From assembly GCA_035235625.1 (NCBI GenBank), contig CP141146.1:3776501-3840500 (forward strand): 64,000 bases of DNA, in the 5' to 3' direction. The notes beneath the pieces were generated by a model, which made no database searches, was not told the DNA's origin, and saw nothing but the letters and a program-made list of their open reading frames with translations. The stretch is from Saururus chinensis (taxonomy: Eukaryota; Streptophyta; Magnoliopsida; Piperales; Saururaceae). Made by a program: the position numbers and the translations under genes. Of this stretch, positions 11,617-25,200 are shown in pieces. Each line of letters begins with the position of its first letter. Position 1 is the stretch's first letter.

Positions 11617-12812
11617 TAGTAATGCCACCGGGTTGAGTTTGAGTTGGGTTTTGGTAAACTCGACTCCTATACCATTTAAAAAATTAAAACCTGAACCCTA
11701 TATCAAACCCGTTGCAGGTTAAAAAATTTAAACTAAACCCGACTCTTAATAGTAAATTCAAAACCCGAACCTAACCCGACCAAGTGGCAAAGAAGGATGT
11801 AAAAATAAAAGTATATATTTTTATAGTTAATTTATTAAGGCTATAATTAGTTTAAGAAAATTTAGTGAATAAATATATATGAAGACAAGAAATAAGAATT
11901 AAGTGAAAGAAAATAGTAGAATATAGAACATGTATATGACTTGTCTTTAACCATTGAATTAACCTAAGGAAGATAACGGATAAAAATATGGAACTCGTAA
12001 GTAGTGTGAACTGAACAATATCCACACTACCAACGATTCATGATAATAGCACAAAAATAACAAAAAACATAAAATAATTGAGTATCAAAAATTTTACAAA
12101 AAAATACCTCCTTTAACAGAAACATAGTTGCATGATGTCTTAAGCAAATCATAGAATGGAGAACTCACAACGTGGGTTTTGTAGAGTAGGTGCAGAGCTT
12201 TTGGACGACGCCGGAGAGGTAATGCTTGCGAGATGGAGAAGAGGCATCGGTAAAATAGAGGAGACGTCTTGACGAACTTTGGAGGCGGTAGACCAATGAA
12301 ATAGAGAAGATGATTGATGAGCTCTAGAAGCCGCAAACTGGTGAAATGGAGATGTCCTAACGACCTCTGGAGGCAGCGGATTGGTCGAGTTGTTGACTGT
12401 GAAGTGAAACGAGAATGGGATCGAGGGAAAATTTAGGGCACAACAGTGGATTGGGCATTTACAAATGGGATCGCTGGATCAGCAAAAATATTAGAGCACA
12501 ATAGCAGACGATCAACTGTGAAAGTGAAACGGGAATGGCTCATTGGGATTGCCAGATTGGGGGAAATTTTGGGCAAGGCAACTGTGAAGTGAAAGTTTGA
12601 AATGGAAAAAAATTAGGGTAGTCGAGTGATGAGAGGTGGATACCAGGTTGGGTAAGGCAAAACCTGAATTCGAGCCGACCTGAAGGGTCAGGTCAATATT
12701 TAAACCCGAACTTAATTCATTTTACCATTAAAAATATCCAAACCCAACTCATTAAGGTTGAGTTGGGTTGGATTTAGTTTATAAAAAAAACTCAACCCTA
12801 GTGAAATCCCTA
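11617..12812. mobile_element. Non-autonomous hAT transposon with 8-bp target duplication
   Basis: The ends are imperfect inverted repeats (TAGTAATGCCACCGGGTTGA on the left; the complement of TAGGGATTTCACTAGGGTTG on the right), with subterminal repeats rich in GGGTTGAG and CCCGAACC. The 8 bp outside each end are identical: ACCACACA at 11,609-11,616 and at 12,813-12,820. No transposase frame is present in the 1,196 bp. The interior (about 11,880-12,275, minus strand) matches 6,826-7,240, including the splice borders of the candidate gene there, so it may have captured a gene fragment. Confidence 0.85.
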
Positions 12813-13183
12813 ACCACACAAAGGTCACTTATCTTCACATTTTTTATTTAATTAAATGTTAATTATAAAATTTTATTAGGTAGATTAGTTGGATAAATTT
12901 TAAAAAAAATTGTTAGCACAGATTGGCGGGATAATTGTTGGATTATTTTCTTTTAATAAATACTTTAATGAGAAAAACCCGGCTCCCATCTTTTTTAAAT
13001 ATAACCATTAACATAAGATGAAGGAAATACTTGTTTTAGAATTATATAAATTTCTAAACAGGTCAACAAATGGTCAATTAGATTGGATTTTAGAGAGAAC
13101 CATCATTTATGCCTTTTTTCAGATCTAATCACTGTCTTCGGCATGCATCAGCATATATATGGATTGGAGATCCCCTATATATA
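12813..13183. other. hAT flank, no gene
   Basis: 12,813-12,960 is the flank shared in inverted orientation with 85-230. The rest is AT-rich unique sequence ending in ATATA, the left target duplication of the next LTR. Confidence 0.6.
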
Positions 13184-15067
13184 TGTAAGGTTTCTGATTT
13201 TTCTATGATTTTTTGAGATTTTTTTGATCTTTTTTTGTGAAAAATTTGACGCTTCGGCGTATTTATACTAGGTCCGTCTCTGCCCTGAGCCGGTGATGGC
13301 GGGAGGCCATCCCTCTCGGCTCGGTGGGCCTCCGTTCTGCCGCCCCTTCCTCAGATCGCCCTCTGCCCTGTTTTCACCGCGCGCACTATTTTTGTTCAAC
13401 AATAGCAGCCGGTGGCGAGCCACTGCCGACCGGACCTCCGTCCAGCTCCGCCCCGGCCCGGCAACGGCGATGGGCACCTCTCCCGGCCCCAGTGGCTTCT
13501 GCTCCGCCGCCCCACCCATTTTCCCCCTCTCTGCCCTATTTCGCCAGTGCACTGTTTTGGGTAAACAGTGGCCGCCGGCGGCCATCCTTGGCCGACCAGA
13601 CCTCTGTCCGGCCCTGCCTGAGTCCAACGAAGGTGGTGGACCACCCCAGTCAGCTCCGCCGCCCCCATGGCCGCTCCACCCTTATTGGTTTTCCCCGGCT
13701 TGTCCCTCATCTCCCCTATTTTGCCCGTCCGGACTCGACCCACCAGACCGTTGTTCGGTCTCTCTCTTCGGCTTGGAAATGATGGTGGATGTTTCCAATC
13801 AGCCCGGTTTAGCCTTCGTCCCCTCCGTTCCACTAGAACGAGATTTGTCGCCCGCCGGTTGATGTGCTCGTCCACAGAAAACCGTTCCCTTGCTCCTTAC
13901 TATGTTATTCGTCCGGCGCGTCGCCGTTGACTTTGGCCGTCACCTCTGGCCGGAGATAGCTCCTTCTAGCTACTAGGGCCACGATGGAGTTGGCCAGAGC
14001 CGTCAGTAACCCCTGCTCCTTCGTGCCCCAGGGTTTTCCACCCGTTTTGGGCCATTGAGCGTCGTTGGATGACAAACGCCCTCTGACCACTTTTGTGTGG
14101 CGGGTCTCAGCCTAGAGATGGCTGGCCGCCCTAGTGCGGCACCGCCCCTCTTCTTCGGTATGAGGTAGGTTCCCCCTCTGCCGATGATATGTGTTTGACC
14201 ACGCTATAGAGAGCACCACGTGTTGCCCTTTGACCGTCTTACCCCTCGCCGAACGCCGATTGGCCTCTAGTTGGCCTGCCTCGGCACGGCAACGGCAAAG
14301 GCCGTATTGTTAGTCACCACCCTTGGGCATGGCCCTACCACCCTTCTGAGTTTTGGGCCGACACTGTCTAGCCCTCTTCCCCTCCCTTTGGCCGCGTGTG
14401 CAAGTAGCCACGTGTGCGGGTTAGGGTATTGGTGCTGCTTTGGCGCCTGATCGTCTGATGGCTCTGCCATCATCGGGAGTTAACATCGGAGTCCTCCTTC
14501 ACCTCTCCTCCGCCCTTGAGTGTCGCCCTCCGCCCTTATGTGGGCCTTTGTGAATGTGAAATCGATGCCGTTGGGTGATGTCTACGGCCAATTTCGATGT
14601 CTTGTGACCGGTTGTGTATTTATCAACCGCCGGTCGAATTTTAGTGAGTACACCCTGCCTTCCGGCGCACCTGCCACTCGTTGGCACAATCTTTCTCCCG
14701 GCCGCCCCTGGTGTGCCGCCATGGATCACGAATTTTGTCGCGTTGATTTTCACATCCCATTTGGCCATGTGTAGTTTAAGCGCTTCCTAAACCTTGGGAC
14801 AACAGCTCTCTCAGCTAGGCAATGATGTTGACCATCGACTCCGCCACCGATGCCACCACCGTCGTGTGCTCACCATCAAACGTCATGATTACGAGGTAGG
14901 GGAGCTTTGAACTCGTAAATTCATGACAACATGCTTTGAATGAGTAGCAACATACTAAGCTTGCATGATTCCATGTTTTGGATATTAAATCATGATATGT
15001 ATGCATGATGTAAGATAGTGAATTATGCCACTTTGAGATACATGTATGTATGTGAGTTGTAAGTATG

Positions 15068-15165
15068 TTTTATGTATGTGTATGATGTATGCGCTAGTGA
15101 TGGCTAGCGAATGTGTTAGTGTGCTACGTATGTGTGTGATGGACATGCTAGTGATGGCTAGCGAT
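15068..15165. repeat. Two GCTAGTGATGGCTAGCGA units in LTR 2a
   Basis: The partly palindromic motif CTAGTGATGGCTAG occurs twice here, against about seven times in the sister LTR at 33,230-33,550. Confidence 0.7.
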
Positions 15166-16039
15166 GTCGAGTAAGTTACATATGTGGATTGTGTGGGCAG
15201 AGGTATGAGTGATGGACAATAAGATTAGTGAGGGTTTGGTACAAAGTTGGATGTGGATGTGGATGTGTAAGCGTATGACAGAAGACAACAGACGTAAGTG
15301 TGACAGGCGAGGAATGGAGCGGATCGGTTTGGAGCGTACGTCAGGGGTTCGGTAAGTAAGAAGACTTAGGCTTGGAACCTTATGATTATTAGATAGTAAG
15401 AGCGTGCATAATTGTACAAGCATAACGTACAAATTATAAAGTGAAAAGTAAGTATAATAAGTGAGGAATTAAGTAAGAGGATGATAACGGGGATCTGCTG
15501 TGAGGAGCTCAGTTTGATGATGTAAGTAAGATGTTTGATCGTAAGGTGGATGTCAGAGGATGTATGCGTACTTAAGGATTCGTGTATGGTGAGTTAGGTG
15601 TGACTTGGACTGGTAAGTGAAGTCTGCTGCCCTGACGAACTAGGGTTTGGATCGGGCTCAGCTTCAGTTTGATCAGTCGAGGACTGAGAGGTTGTGTGGC
15701 ATAATTGTACCGCATAATATACTTAATTCAAACTTGAATTATAAGAAAGCTAATAATAGCGTTGTGAGTTGAGACCTGAGGGTTCGACGGATTAAGTTTC
15801 GTGTTTGAGCTAGCTGGTAATGAATCGGTTGAGCACTTCTTGTGTCTTGCCAAGGTGGTTATTTTGCGGGATTTTTGTCTGTGTGCTATATAGAGCACCG
15901 GACGTCTGATGCTCTGTTGAGAGCGATGTATGCTTTGTTTTGGTCTGTGTGCTGTATTTAGCCCAGACGTTTGATGCTCTGTTGAGAGCGCTGTAAGTTT
16001 CCGCCCCTCGTGGGTTCTGTATGTTTCTGCCTAGATGGC

Positions 16040-17466
16040 TGATCGTTTATAATTAAACCCTTTGCAAGTGTACAAGGTAATTGTATTAGGATAAGTATTT
16101 AAGGGTTGTCGAACCTCAGGGACGGATGAATTATTACTAAATCTAAAGAGGAATTTGCTGAATAAAAAGTAGAAAGAACTTAAACTTAAACTAAGCAAAA
16201 TAAAGGAAATCAACTAGTTTAAAAATAAGATATTAATATGATGGAATTTACTTAGGAAATCAAATCTACTATAGAACCATAACAATTTCTTAACTTTTAA
16301 TCTAAATCTAGTGTGAATATGAATAAGTATTCTCAGCTACAAGCTAGAATTACTTCAAAAAGAATCATTAATTAACTTCCATGGCATAAACTATTTTTGA
16401 CAATAGCACGAATCATCTACACTAAACTAGCTATAGGCATGACCCGTCTAATCTTAGTATAACTCATCCAAGTCATTAATTATCTGAACATTAAACTATT
16501 ATATGACCATCTCATCTAAATCAGAGAAATTAGAATCGATGCAAATATCAAAACCACATCAATCTATCATCTACAAGATAATAAATCAACATAGACTTGA
16601 ATAAACATGAAAAGCTCTTCCATTAAAAAGGAAATCCATATCATACAATTGTCATAATTCACAACTGAGATCTAAATTAAAAAAAGAAACTGAAACTTAT
16701 CTATAGCTTAATCAACTCTTAAGTAAAAGAAAAGTCTAGCCTACCATTGTAGAAGAAAGCACTTGAATCTCTATTGAAAACTTTGAGTTCTCTTCCATCT
16801 TCTTCTTCCTTTTTCTCTTCATAAAATCTACTAGAATCCTTCAATTTTGAGCCAAATATGTCTTTTTATAGGCATAAGTTCCGTAGAAAGAAATCTAATA
16901 TGAAAAAGATTGAAATTTGGGTCAAACAAGGAAACTGCGCGTTATGCCGTTTGAAAGCCCTGCATGCCCGTTCGAACGCTTGAACTGAGTTTTGCTTCAA
17001 AATCATGTTATCCCGTTCGAATGCCCTGAGGCCCGTTCGAATAGCTACAGTGTTTCTGCAAACCGGATAGTTTTTCTGGACAATCCATATTCTGTTCATT
17101 AAGCTTTTCTTCATGTCCATATTAATTTCTAACTTGTTTATAACTCCAAAAAGTTGTCCAAATCACTTTAAAGTATGTCAAGACTATTTTGAACTATTCT
17201 AAACGTTGTCCAAGTACCTCGATAAGCGCACTTTACCTACAAAATATAAAATATCATATTTTAGACATGTAGAATATAATTAAAATTCTAACTTTGTTTA
17301 AATACATATCTAAACTACTAATAACTACAAAATTATTAATAATTAAACTAAAATACTAATATCTATCTTAATCTAAATAAACTATAACTAACTCTAAATT
17401 AACCTAATCTATACTAGCAAATAGGTAAAAAGACATATAAAATAGATATATATTTCATACTCATCA
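16040..17466. mobile_element. LTR-like insertion nested in LTR 2a
   Basis: A 1,427-bp block starting TGATCGTTTATAATT and ending ATACTCATCA interrupts the host LTR. The 5 bp outside it are ATGGC (16,035-16,039) and ATGAC (17,467-17,471), a target duplication with one transition. It has TG...CA ends and no coding capacity, which fits a solo LTR or a small LTR element. Inside (about 16,935-17,045) are repeats of GCCCGTTCGAA, also seen in LTR family 4. Confidence 0.6.
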
Positions 17467-18694
17467 ATGACACTGTATGTTCTGCCCAAGAGTGGCATTG
17501 GTACTGTAAGACCCATTATGGTGGGCAATTCTATGGCACTATAAGACTCCTTATGTGTGGGCAATTGTATGACCCCTTGTGTGGGTGTATGTTTGCGCGC
17601 TCAGGTAAGTAGTATCATGGATCTACTCTTACCTGTTTGATCATGTGCCCCATGAGCATAGGTGTACCTTACATTCGGAAAAGTCCATGGCGTCTAGTCA
17701 CTCCCCGGAGGTTAAGGTGATGCCCCAGTGACATTCTTTTCTTTTTCGACGCTGAAGCTTATCAGTTGTAATGAGCTTCAGTGGTCAATAGTATGTATAC
17801 AACTGTATGATTGAGTATGTGCATTTCTGAGTAAGCGTATGATGATGAGTATGTGCATGACTATAAGATTGAGGATGAGTACGACTGTAAGAGTGTGAGT
17901 TTGAGCACGACTGTAAGAGTTTGAATATGAGTTCGACAGTAAGTGTAAAATTGTATGAGTAAGATTGTACGAGTAAGGTCGTATAAATATGTATAAGTTG
18001 TATGAGTTAGCATACGATTATACGAGTAAGTTTGTAAGACCCTGATTAAGGGTATTTGCGTAAGTTTGATTTGATGGTGTGTTATGCCTGCTTATATGCT
18101 TATGTGCATAATTATGTTATATGTTGTTGCCTCATGTTGAGTTGCATGACGCATGTATTTATGAACTTATTGAGTTCACCGTTTGGGATTTCCCCTACTG
18201 GGTATTTTCTTACTGAGTATGAAAATACTCACCCTACTTCTTTTAGCCCCGTTGTTCGGGAGGCTTTTACAGGTTGTGTTGGAGAGCTCCTAGAGTTGGA
18301 TGCTCATCTCTGCGGTGGATTATTTTCTCCTTTGACTCAAGTATAATTGGTGCCACGATCTGATGTATTGGGTGAGATGAGATGTAAGTGTATATATTCT
18401 AGACTTTTAATTTGGATCAGATAGTAGACTGTTTATGGGACTTATACTCGGGGACGCCTGGGAGTTATTTGTATTTAAAGATCTATGATCATGGTAATTT
18501 AGTCGTATGTGTGTTTTCGAGTAGCGCCTTAGGATATTTGATTTGGCGGTATAACGTTTAACCGTATGATGTTTTAAATTGTAAACTATTTATACAGGTT
18601 TTGATTCCGTCATTTTGACTCCAGTTTATCGTATAAAAAAAATTCCTATAAATTTTTTAAAAAAAGGATGAAAAATCTCGGGCGTTACAATATA

Positions 18695-21600
18695 TATCCA
18701 ACACAAATCATATGTTTGTATTTATCTTCCACTATTTTGCTTTTTAGCCATGATTATTCTTATTATAATAAAAATTGTATTAAATTACATCATTGGTTAT
18801 TTAAAATTGTTCCAACAAAAAGAAAACCTAAGCAAACTTTTACATCCAAATGCATAACTAGGAGCTGGTGAGTTGATTAAATAGGAGGAGGGGAACCAAT
18901 TAGTTTCATTTTTTTCGTTTTAATTAAAGAAACAGCACACTATATAAATAAAAGGAGTTAGTTCAAAGTGGCTAAATAGGGCATCTCATTAGTTGATGAA
19001 CAAGTCATTAAAGCCGAGACAGTATTATTACGGGCAAGAGTGTGGTAGTATTTAAATGGTATGTTGCTTGGCGGCTTCATTTGTCATATTCTCAACAAGT
19101 TTACAATAGAGATTTAAGTATAAAGCACATGAGGTTAAGATGTTGCAACAAGTTGCTGGTTGACAGCCCAGCCCACTGGTGGTCTAATTATACAGGCTTC
19201 TAAAATATCCTATGACATCATGTTCAATTAATAGCGTTTTGTTTGTTTATAAGCCACTCACATTGAGACAGACATATCACATCTAGATCTAGGGACTCCA
19301 CTAGACAAGCGTGACTTCAATCAACCATGTACATTTCATCGAGATAGAGATAGAAAAGAATCTGATAGCTCCTTTAAAAGTTGGAATATAGGAGTTCAGA
19401 AAGAAATTGAGAAATGACCTAGCTCTTTTTCCCTTTTTGGTTGAAAAAGATTGTTTTCTTTGTACATATCAATCTCTAAAAAGTAAAAAAAAATTATTGG
19501 GTACTCTAATCAGCAAGTAGAGTTTATGCTCTCCTTTTATAGGAACAATTATTGTTACTTTGATACATAGCACAAATAAGAAAAAATTCTTGCTTAACAC
19601 GTGCTAGTGTGTGATGGTTATAGAAAAACTTGTGGAGAGTATTCCTAGAGTATTTATTCCGTGACAAGAAAAAGGGAAGTAATGGGAAGATTTTTTATGT
19701 TTGTATAATATAAGATATATATAAGAGTCGTTCATCTATGAGATAGATGGTGTATATATTAACACATATTAATATAAATATTATTTATATTAATATATAT
19801 TATTAATCTAAAATATTAATAACTCTTATACATATCTTATATCCTAGGCTCATTATCAAAAAGAGAATAAAAAACTAATTTATGAGTTATAAAGCCATTA
19901 GTCTCGGGGATTGTGACTTCAACAATAGAATCTTCTTATCACAGGCCTCGCCCATATTCGTAGCTGGAATATGTTCCCTGCTGTCATTCACTAAGTGGTC
20001 CTACCGAATACTTATTAGCTCTCTGGCAAAAAAATATATAGCAAGGTTATATTCGTGACCCAGCCAGCGGTAATAGTAGTGGTTAACCCTTCGTCTCAAA
20101 TCCATATAATGATAATGTAAAGGAGACGGGCGTGAGCCCAAGCATCATGAACCCCGGTAAATAGGGCAAAAATTTAATAAGCCGCCTAAGTAATGTCTAC
20201 TATTAGTTTTTGATTCAATAACCAAATGCCCAGGCTCATGCTGATTTAGGTGAGCTCAAGCTCACTGGCGACTAATGAAAACTTTAGATTTTTTTAAATA
20301 TTATTTTACAAGCATGTTGTTCTTGGAATTTATTTCCTGCTTCACATTGTGACCATTTTTGGGCTGTCACTAAATTTATTTATAAGGATTTTCTGCCTTA
20401 TTGTAATCAGACATAATTGGTGCAAGCAATCTTGAAGTAAAAAAAAATAAACTTAATTGGGAGCAGACAGAATTGCTCAAACAGGAGCTCAATGAAACCG
20501 ATCAGGTGAAGAGCAACAGGTTATAAAGGCTACAAAGCCAACAAATCCTCAATCAGGGAAAAAGGGTCCATCAAATCCAGCACGTACGACAATGTGAAAG
20601 ATATAGTTTTGGAATGTCGCCAAAGATCGGTCATTAATATAATTAACTTTAAAAAAAAGTGAAGTGACTTTTAAATATCAGAAGCAGTTTTGTAGAACAA
20701 ATATTACATGTCATATATGGCATATGCTGGGGAGGTGAGCTTCAAAATAGATGTGATGGTGCTCCTGCAACCTGCAGGAGCATAGAGACCGGTCCCACCA
20801 TGTGGGAATTACTATTTTCGTTCCGGAGCTTGTGCTTCTTTCCAAATTATTGTCAATGTAGTAAATAGCAATCATGCCTTCCCCTAGAGAAACAAAGAAG
20901 CTGCATATACGTACGCTGCAAGTTCATTTTGCTCCTACTTAAAGGGCTGTTTGGCAACGTTTTGAGAGGTGAAGGAAAGACTTTTTTTTCTAATTCTATT
21001 CATGAGGGTTATTATTTAACGCTCCTTGATGTGATATTTATCTTACAAGATATCTTCTAGTAAGAGCCATTTAACTTATATAATACGCTAGCGCATCACT
21101 TATATTAAACACATTTACCATCGCATCACTTACGGTAACTTATATTAATACATCCAATGTCAATTCTCGTGAGTTATAAAATATAAATTATAAAGGGGCG
21201 ATCGATCGGTGAGCCATAGTAATTAATCAGCCTCTTATTTACAGAAGTGGTATATGCTGGGATGATTTATCTGATCGTGATCGACACCCAAAATATTTAT
21301 GTTAAAAAATAAGTTGAGAGTTTAGCAATTAATTACGTACATTTAGAGCGATTAATCACTCTTAGATTCAAAATTGGTGGAAGTAAAGAGCGATTGATCG
21401 GTATAACATATTTCGGAACGTCCCAATTTAGACTCTTCTTAATTAGCTAGTTTAGGATTTCATTTTCCAAATAGGCTAATACGAGCCTTAATGTCTTTGG
21501 TGGGTATAAAAAGTACTTATTCCTTTGGGTATTATAGTTGGTCAGAAGAGAAGCTTAGAAAAATTTATAATCGTTTTATGTTATTCTCCTTGTTAAGTAG

Positions 21601-21950
21601 TAAAAAGTGTATAATTTCGTAGATATAGGCATCATTGCCATGTAAAATCCGATATGCTCTCTTTCTCTTGATTCTTGATTGTCTTACTTGTTCACTTTTT
21701 ATTCCGCATAAAGATCATCTTTCTTTTTCACTTTTTATTCTTCATAAAGATACTACGCAAGATCAATTCTAACGGGCGTTATAATCCACAACAAGAACAC
21801 CACACTTGTTTTTAAGAAAGGAATTTACAGGTATAACAAAATGGTTCACCGTCCCCTCTTCTTAATTAAGAAAGGATTCATGATAAGGGAAAAGAAACTC
21901 ATTTACAGACATGAATTAGATATAAACAATGCTTAATTGCCAAATCATTT
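18695..21950. other. Intergenic, mostly nothing recognised
   Basis: AT-rich sequence without a credible coding region. It contains a small foldback at 19,707-19,851 (listed separately) and a perfect 10-bp hairpin with a 3-nt loop at 20,760-20,782 (TGCTCCTGCA and its complement). No tRNA or other RNA gene was recognised. Confidence 0.5.
19707..19851. mobile_element. MITE-like AT-rich foldback
   Basis: The ends read ATATAAGATATATATAAGAG and, inverted, CTCTTATACATATCTTATAT. The middle is an AT palindrome around TATTAATATAAATATTATTT. The size and structure fit a MITE of about 145 bp. I could not define a target duplication. Confidence 0.5.
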
Positions 21951-22278
21951 CCTTTAACTTCATACACTCTGCCAGACGCACAAGGGAATTATGGTCATAG
22001 AAACCACCACAATCTTATTCAAGTACATGATTGTCGCTGCCAGATCAAAAGCACTTCCTCTTTGAGAACAATTTTAAGAATTGTGGCTTCCCCTGGCCTG
22101 ATCCCTCCAGATTGTCCATCCTCATTTCACCCACATGACCATCATGGAGAGAGATCACATATCATTACGATTTTCAGTTCCCTCAAGACATTCATTCCTT
22201 GGGGGAATGCTGAATGTTTGGCCATGCCCAACAGGGTTTCTTACTTAATATGCCATTTCAATATGGAGTATGACTATG

Positions 22279-25200
22279 CTAAACCCGGCCAGCCCTGCTG
22301 CAAACAGCCTCAAGAGCTTCAGCCAAAACGCCGGAGAAGCCAGTCATTGCCTGAAATACGCCAGGGAGCCCAGTCTGGATGTTGTTCAGGGTCATCGCTC
22401 GAGTCACCTCCACCGCCTTCGCGTGCCTCGCTGTCTCGTCCTCCACCTTGACCCTCCACACCGCCAGCTCTGCCTTCTTCTCGACCAGCGGGTCACGGGC
22501 ATCTAACACCTGCCCACTCTCCGCCCCTGCGTCCGGCGGTCCAACGCCCACCATGGAATAAGACTGGTAGAACTTCCTCTCTATGTTCCTCAAAGCCATC
22601 GACTTCTTCTCCAGCTCCTTGGCCACGCTCTCCGATTTCTTCTTGATCTTGGCCTCTTCCGCCTGCTTCTCCGATATGGCATGGACCACCCTCACGAAGC
22701 TCTTAATGGCTTCAGATGCCACAGTGTCGGGCACCCGCTCAAGAGCCTGCTTCCACTCATCGCAGAAGGTGAAGAGGTCGGAGGCCACCCTGGAGGCGAA
22801 TGTTTGGTCCTTGTCCTGATCGTGATCGCCGACGTGGAGGAGGGCGAGCTTGAGCCAGCCGTGGAGGGAACTCACGTACTCCCGCTGGTAGCTAATGAGC
22901 CGGCAGAAGCTGGAGTGCCATGCAGACACTGCCGACTCAAGGTGGCTGGTGGTCTGGCGATGGAGCTCAGAAGTCGAGTTGCCAGAGCCAGATCGGTTGA
23001 CAAGGCCCCTGACTTGCTGGACAATGTCGTTCTGCACCTCGTGGAGCTCGTTCATTGATCTCCACATGTTCATCACCCTGCACACGGTCAACAAGTTCAT
23101 AAATTACAAGAACTTCTACATCATCAAGTGTTAAGTAACATTTGATTACTACACAAATGTTACTTTTGTGTGACTAATACACAAGTATACGTTCTCATAA
23201 TAAGGACATGTCAATGTCAATCTAGCCACAGGCCTAAACCAAGGAAAAGTAGCATTTGTTGTGGAGCACCCGCTAATTAGCTGTGCATCTGATTATGTTC
23301 CCACTTGAACATGCAAAAGAGCCATCTTAAAAGTTTGGAAGTCATGAAAAAGGCATTAATACAGCTTATGCCAAATGCTGAAACGAGGCTAATACCCAAT
23401 TGTACCCTTTATGAGGATGGTTATAAACTTAAGATCAATAAAGACCAAAGTAGTTTGGGAAGTAGAAAAGGAGGAAGAAGTTGATCGTCCTGATTTTTTT
23501 TTGCAGTGGACGAGGGGCAAAAGCTGATGCCGTGGTCACTCTCACTTGTCTGATTCACATCTCGTCAACTGTCATGTCCATTTCAAGTTACGAACATCCA
23601 TCCACTCACTCAGCAAAGAACAGTTTTCACCGCCCCATGTCCAACTCTCGCCCGAGATCTCCTCTGTTCCTCGTGCATCCAAAGTACACCCCAAAGCTGC
23701 AATCACTATGTTCCAGAAGAATACTAATGTCCGCTATATGTAACAGAAAACAGTGTCCATCTCCATGTGACTGACTGATTGAGAAGAGAAGAAGAGAGAG
23801 ATTACCCACAACAGAGCTCGACAAGCTGGGGGGCGAGCTCATCGTCCCTGACCTCGACGATGGCGGCTGAGGTGGTGGCGACGGCCTGCGAAGTGACCAC
23901 GATCAGGGACTGCAGCTTCTTGATGGAGGCCTTGGTCTTGTCCAGCTTCGCCTGGTCCCTCCCCCTCCCTTCCTGACTCTGCAGCGTCGACAGCTTCCTC
24001 TCGTGCTCTATTTTCACCCCTTCCCTCGCCTGGGCTTCCAATCAAACAAAAAATTCCAGTCAAGCCCCAGAATTCAATTCACCTTTTTCAGGGGCCCGGC
24101 CCAGGCCCACAAATAATTGCAAGAGGGTCATTTCTGTCCTTTCCCACCTTCACTTCCTCGTAGAGCTTTCTTTCCCAGGCGAGCAGCCGCTCCAACGTCG
24201 AACAGTGGCTCTTCGCGTCGCCCGATACGTCCAGCTTCGCCGAATCGAACTTGTACCGTATCGATAGTGGCGGTCTCGACGTCCATGTCGCCGAGAGGTT
24301 GCTCAAGACACTGCTCGAGTGGTACACCGTTTCTGTGTACACGGTTTCGTTAGAACGGGAGCTGATAAATATCGATCCTGATGATACGTATCGGCTACGG
24401 AAAAATTAACGGTTTTTTTTCCTTACTCTTTAACTGCCTGAAGCTGCTGTCGAATTGCGCCCGGCTGGTCTCGAGAAGTTCCGAGACGGGATCGCCGGCG
24501 CCGGCGGCCTTCTGGAAGTACTCCTCGATCGCCGCCATGATCTCGGCCAGGTTCCGGTGACGGACGACCACTTGCAGCTCTCCGTATTCGCCTACGCCGG
24601 ATACGGAGGCTGTTGTCGGGGACCACGCCTCTGACTTCTCCGGTGCCGGCTGCTGGAATCTGTCCGACATGGACGGGACCCGAGAGGGGATTTTGTAGTT
24701 GGTCGCCCTGCTACCCGCCTCCGATCCGAATTCGGACCTCGTCGGAGCTTCGGACTTGGACTCCGCGTCGGCGCCCGACTTCGTGTCCGAGCCGCAGCTG
24801 CTGCTTGTGCTGGAGAAGCGGTCATGGTCGTGATCGCCCCATTCGCTGCACTGGACCTCCTCCTGCTCCGCCGCCTCGTCGTCCGAGTGGGCTGAGGCCG
24901 AGTCGGACCCGATGTGATGCGGGTCCTGATCCGGATCGCGGGTCCGGTAGAAGTCGGACCCTGGAGGGGAGGGCGGGTAGAAGCTCTCCCAGTTCCAGAC
25001 GGAGGAGGCCTGGGAGGGAGTGGAGGCGTAGGTGGAGTTGGACGGCGGGAAGTGGGGGTACTTGGGGAAGAGTTTTTTTGGCGGCGGGGACGGGCTGGGT
25101 TCAGAGAGGGGGTGGGGGAGCTTGGACTTGGAACTGGCAATGGTGGAGGACGGTGACGGAGCGAAGCTACGGGGAGGCGGCGGAGGAGGTGGTGGTGGAG

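Larger units (their letters stand above)
13184..18689 (-). mobile_element. Solo LTR, family 2, copy a (with nested insertion)
   Basis: The element runs from TGTAAGG to GGGCGTTACA and is flanked by perfect 5-bp duplications ATATA (13,179-13,183 and 18,690-18,694). No gag-pol lies between, so it is a solo LTR. A TATA box reading TATAAATAC on the minus strand (about 13,260) favours minus orientation, giving a very long U3 and a short R-U5 of about 75 bp. The 1.5 kb upstream of that TATA box (13,270-14,800) is strongly GC-rich. It is the same family as 32,734-35,747, which lies in the other orientation. The long open frames in the GC-rich part are not genes. Confidence 0.85.

Noticed and set aside
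13293-13862. 189-codon proline-rich frame and its overlapping shadows
   Set aside because: Lies in the GC-rich part of a solo LTR; the sister LTR does not keep the frame.
20040-20180. tRNA-like or RNA-gene-like GC patch
   Set aside because: No cloverleaf, no TTCRANNC box and no consistent stems.
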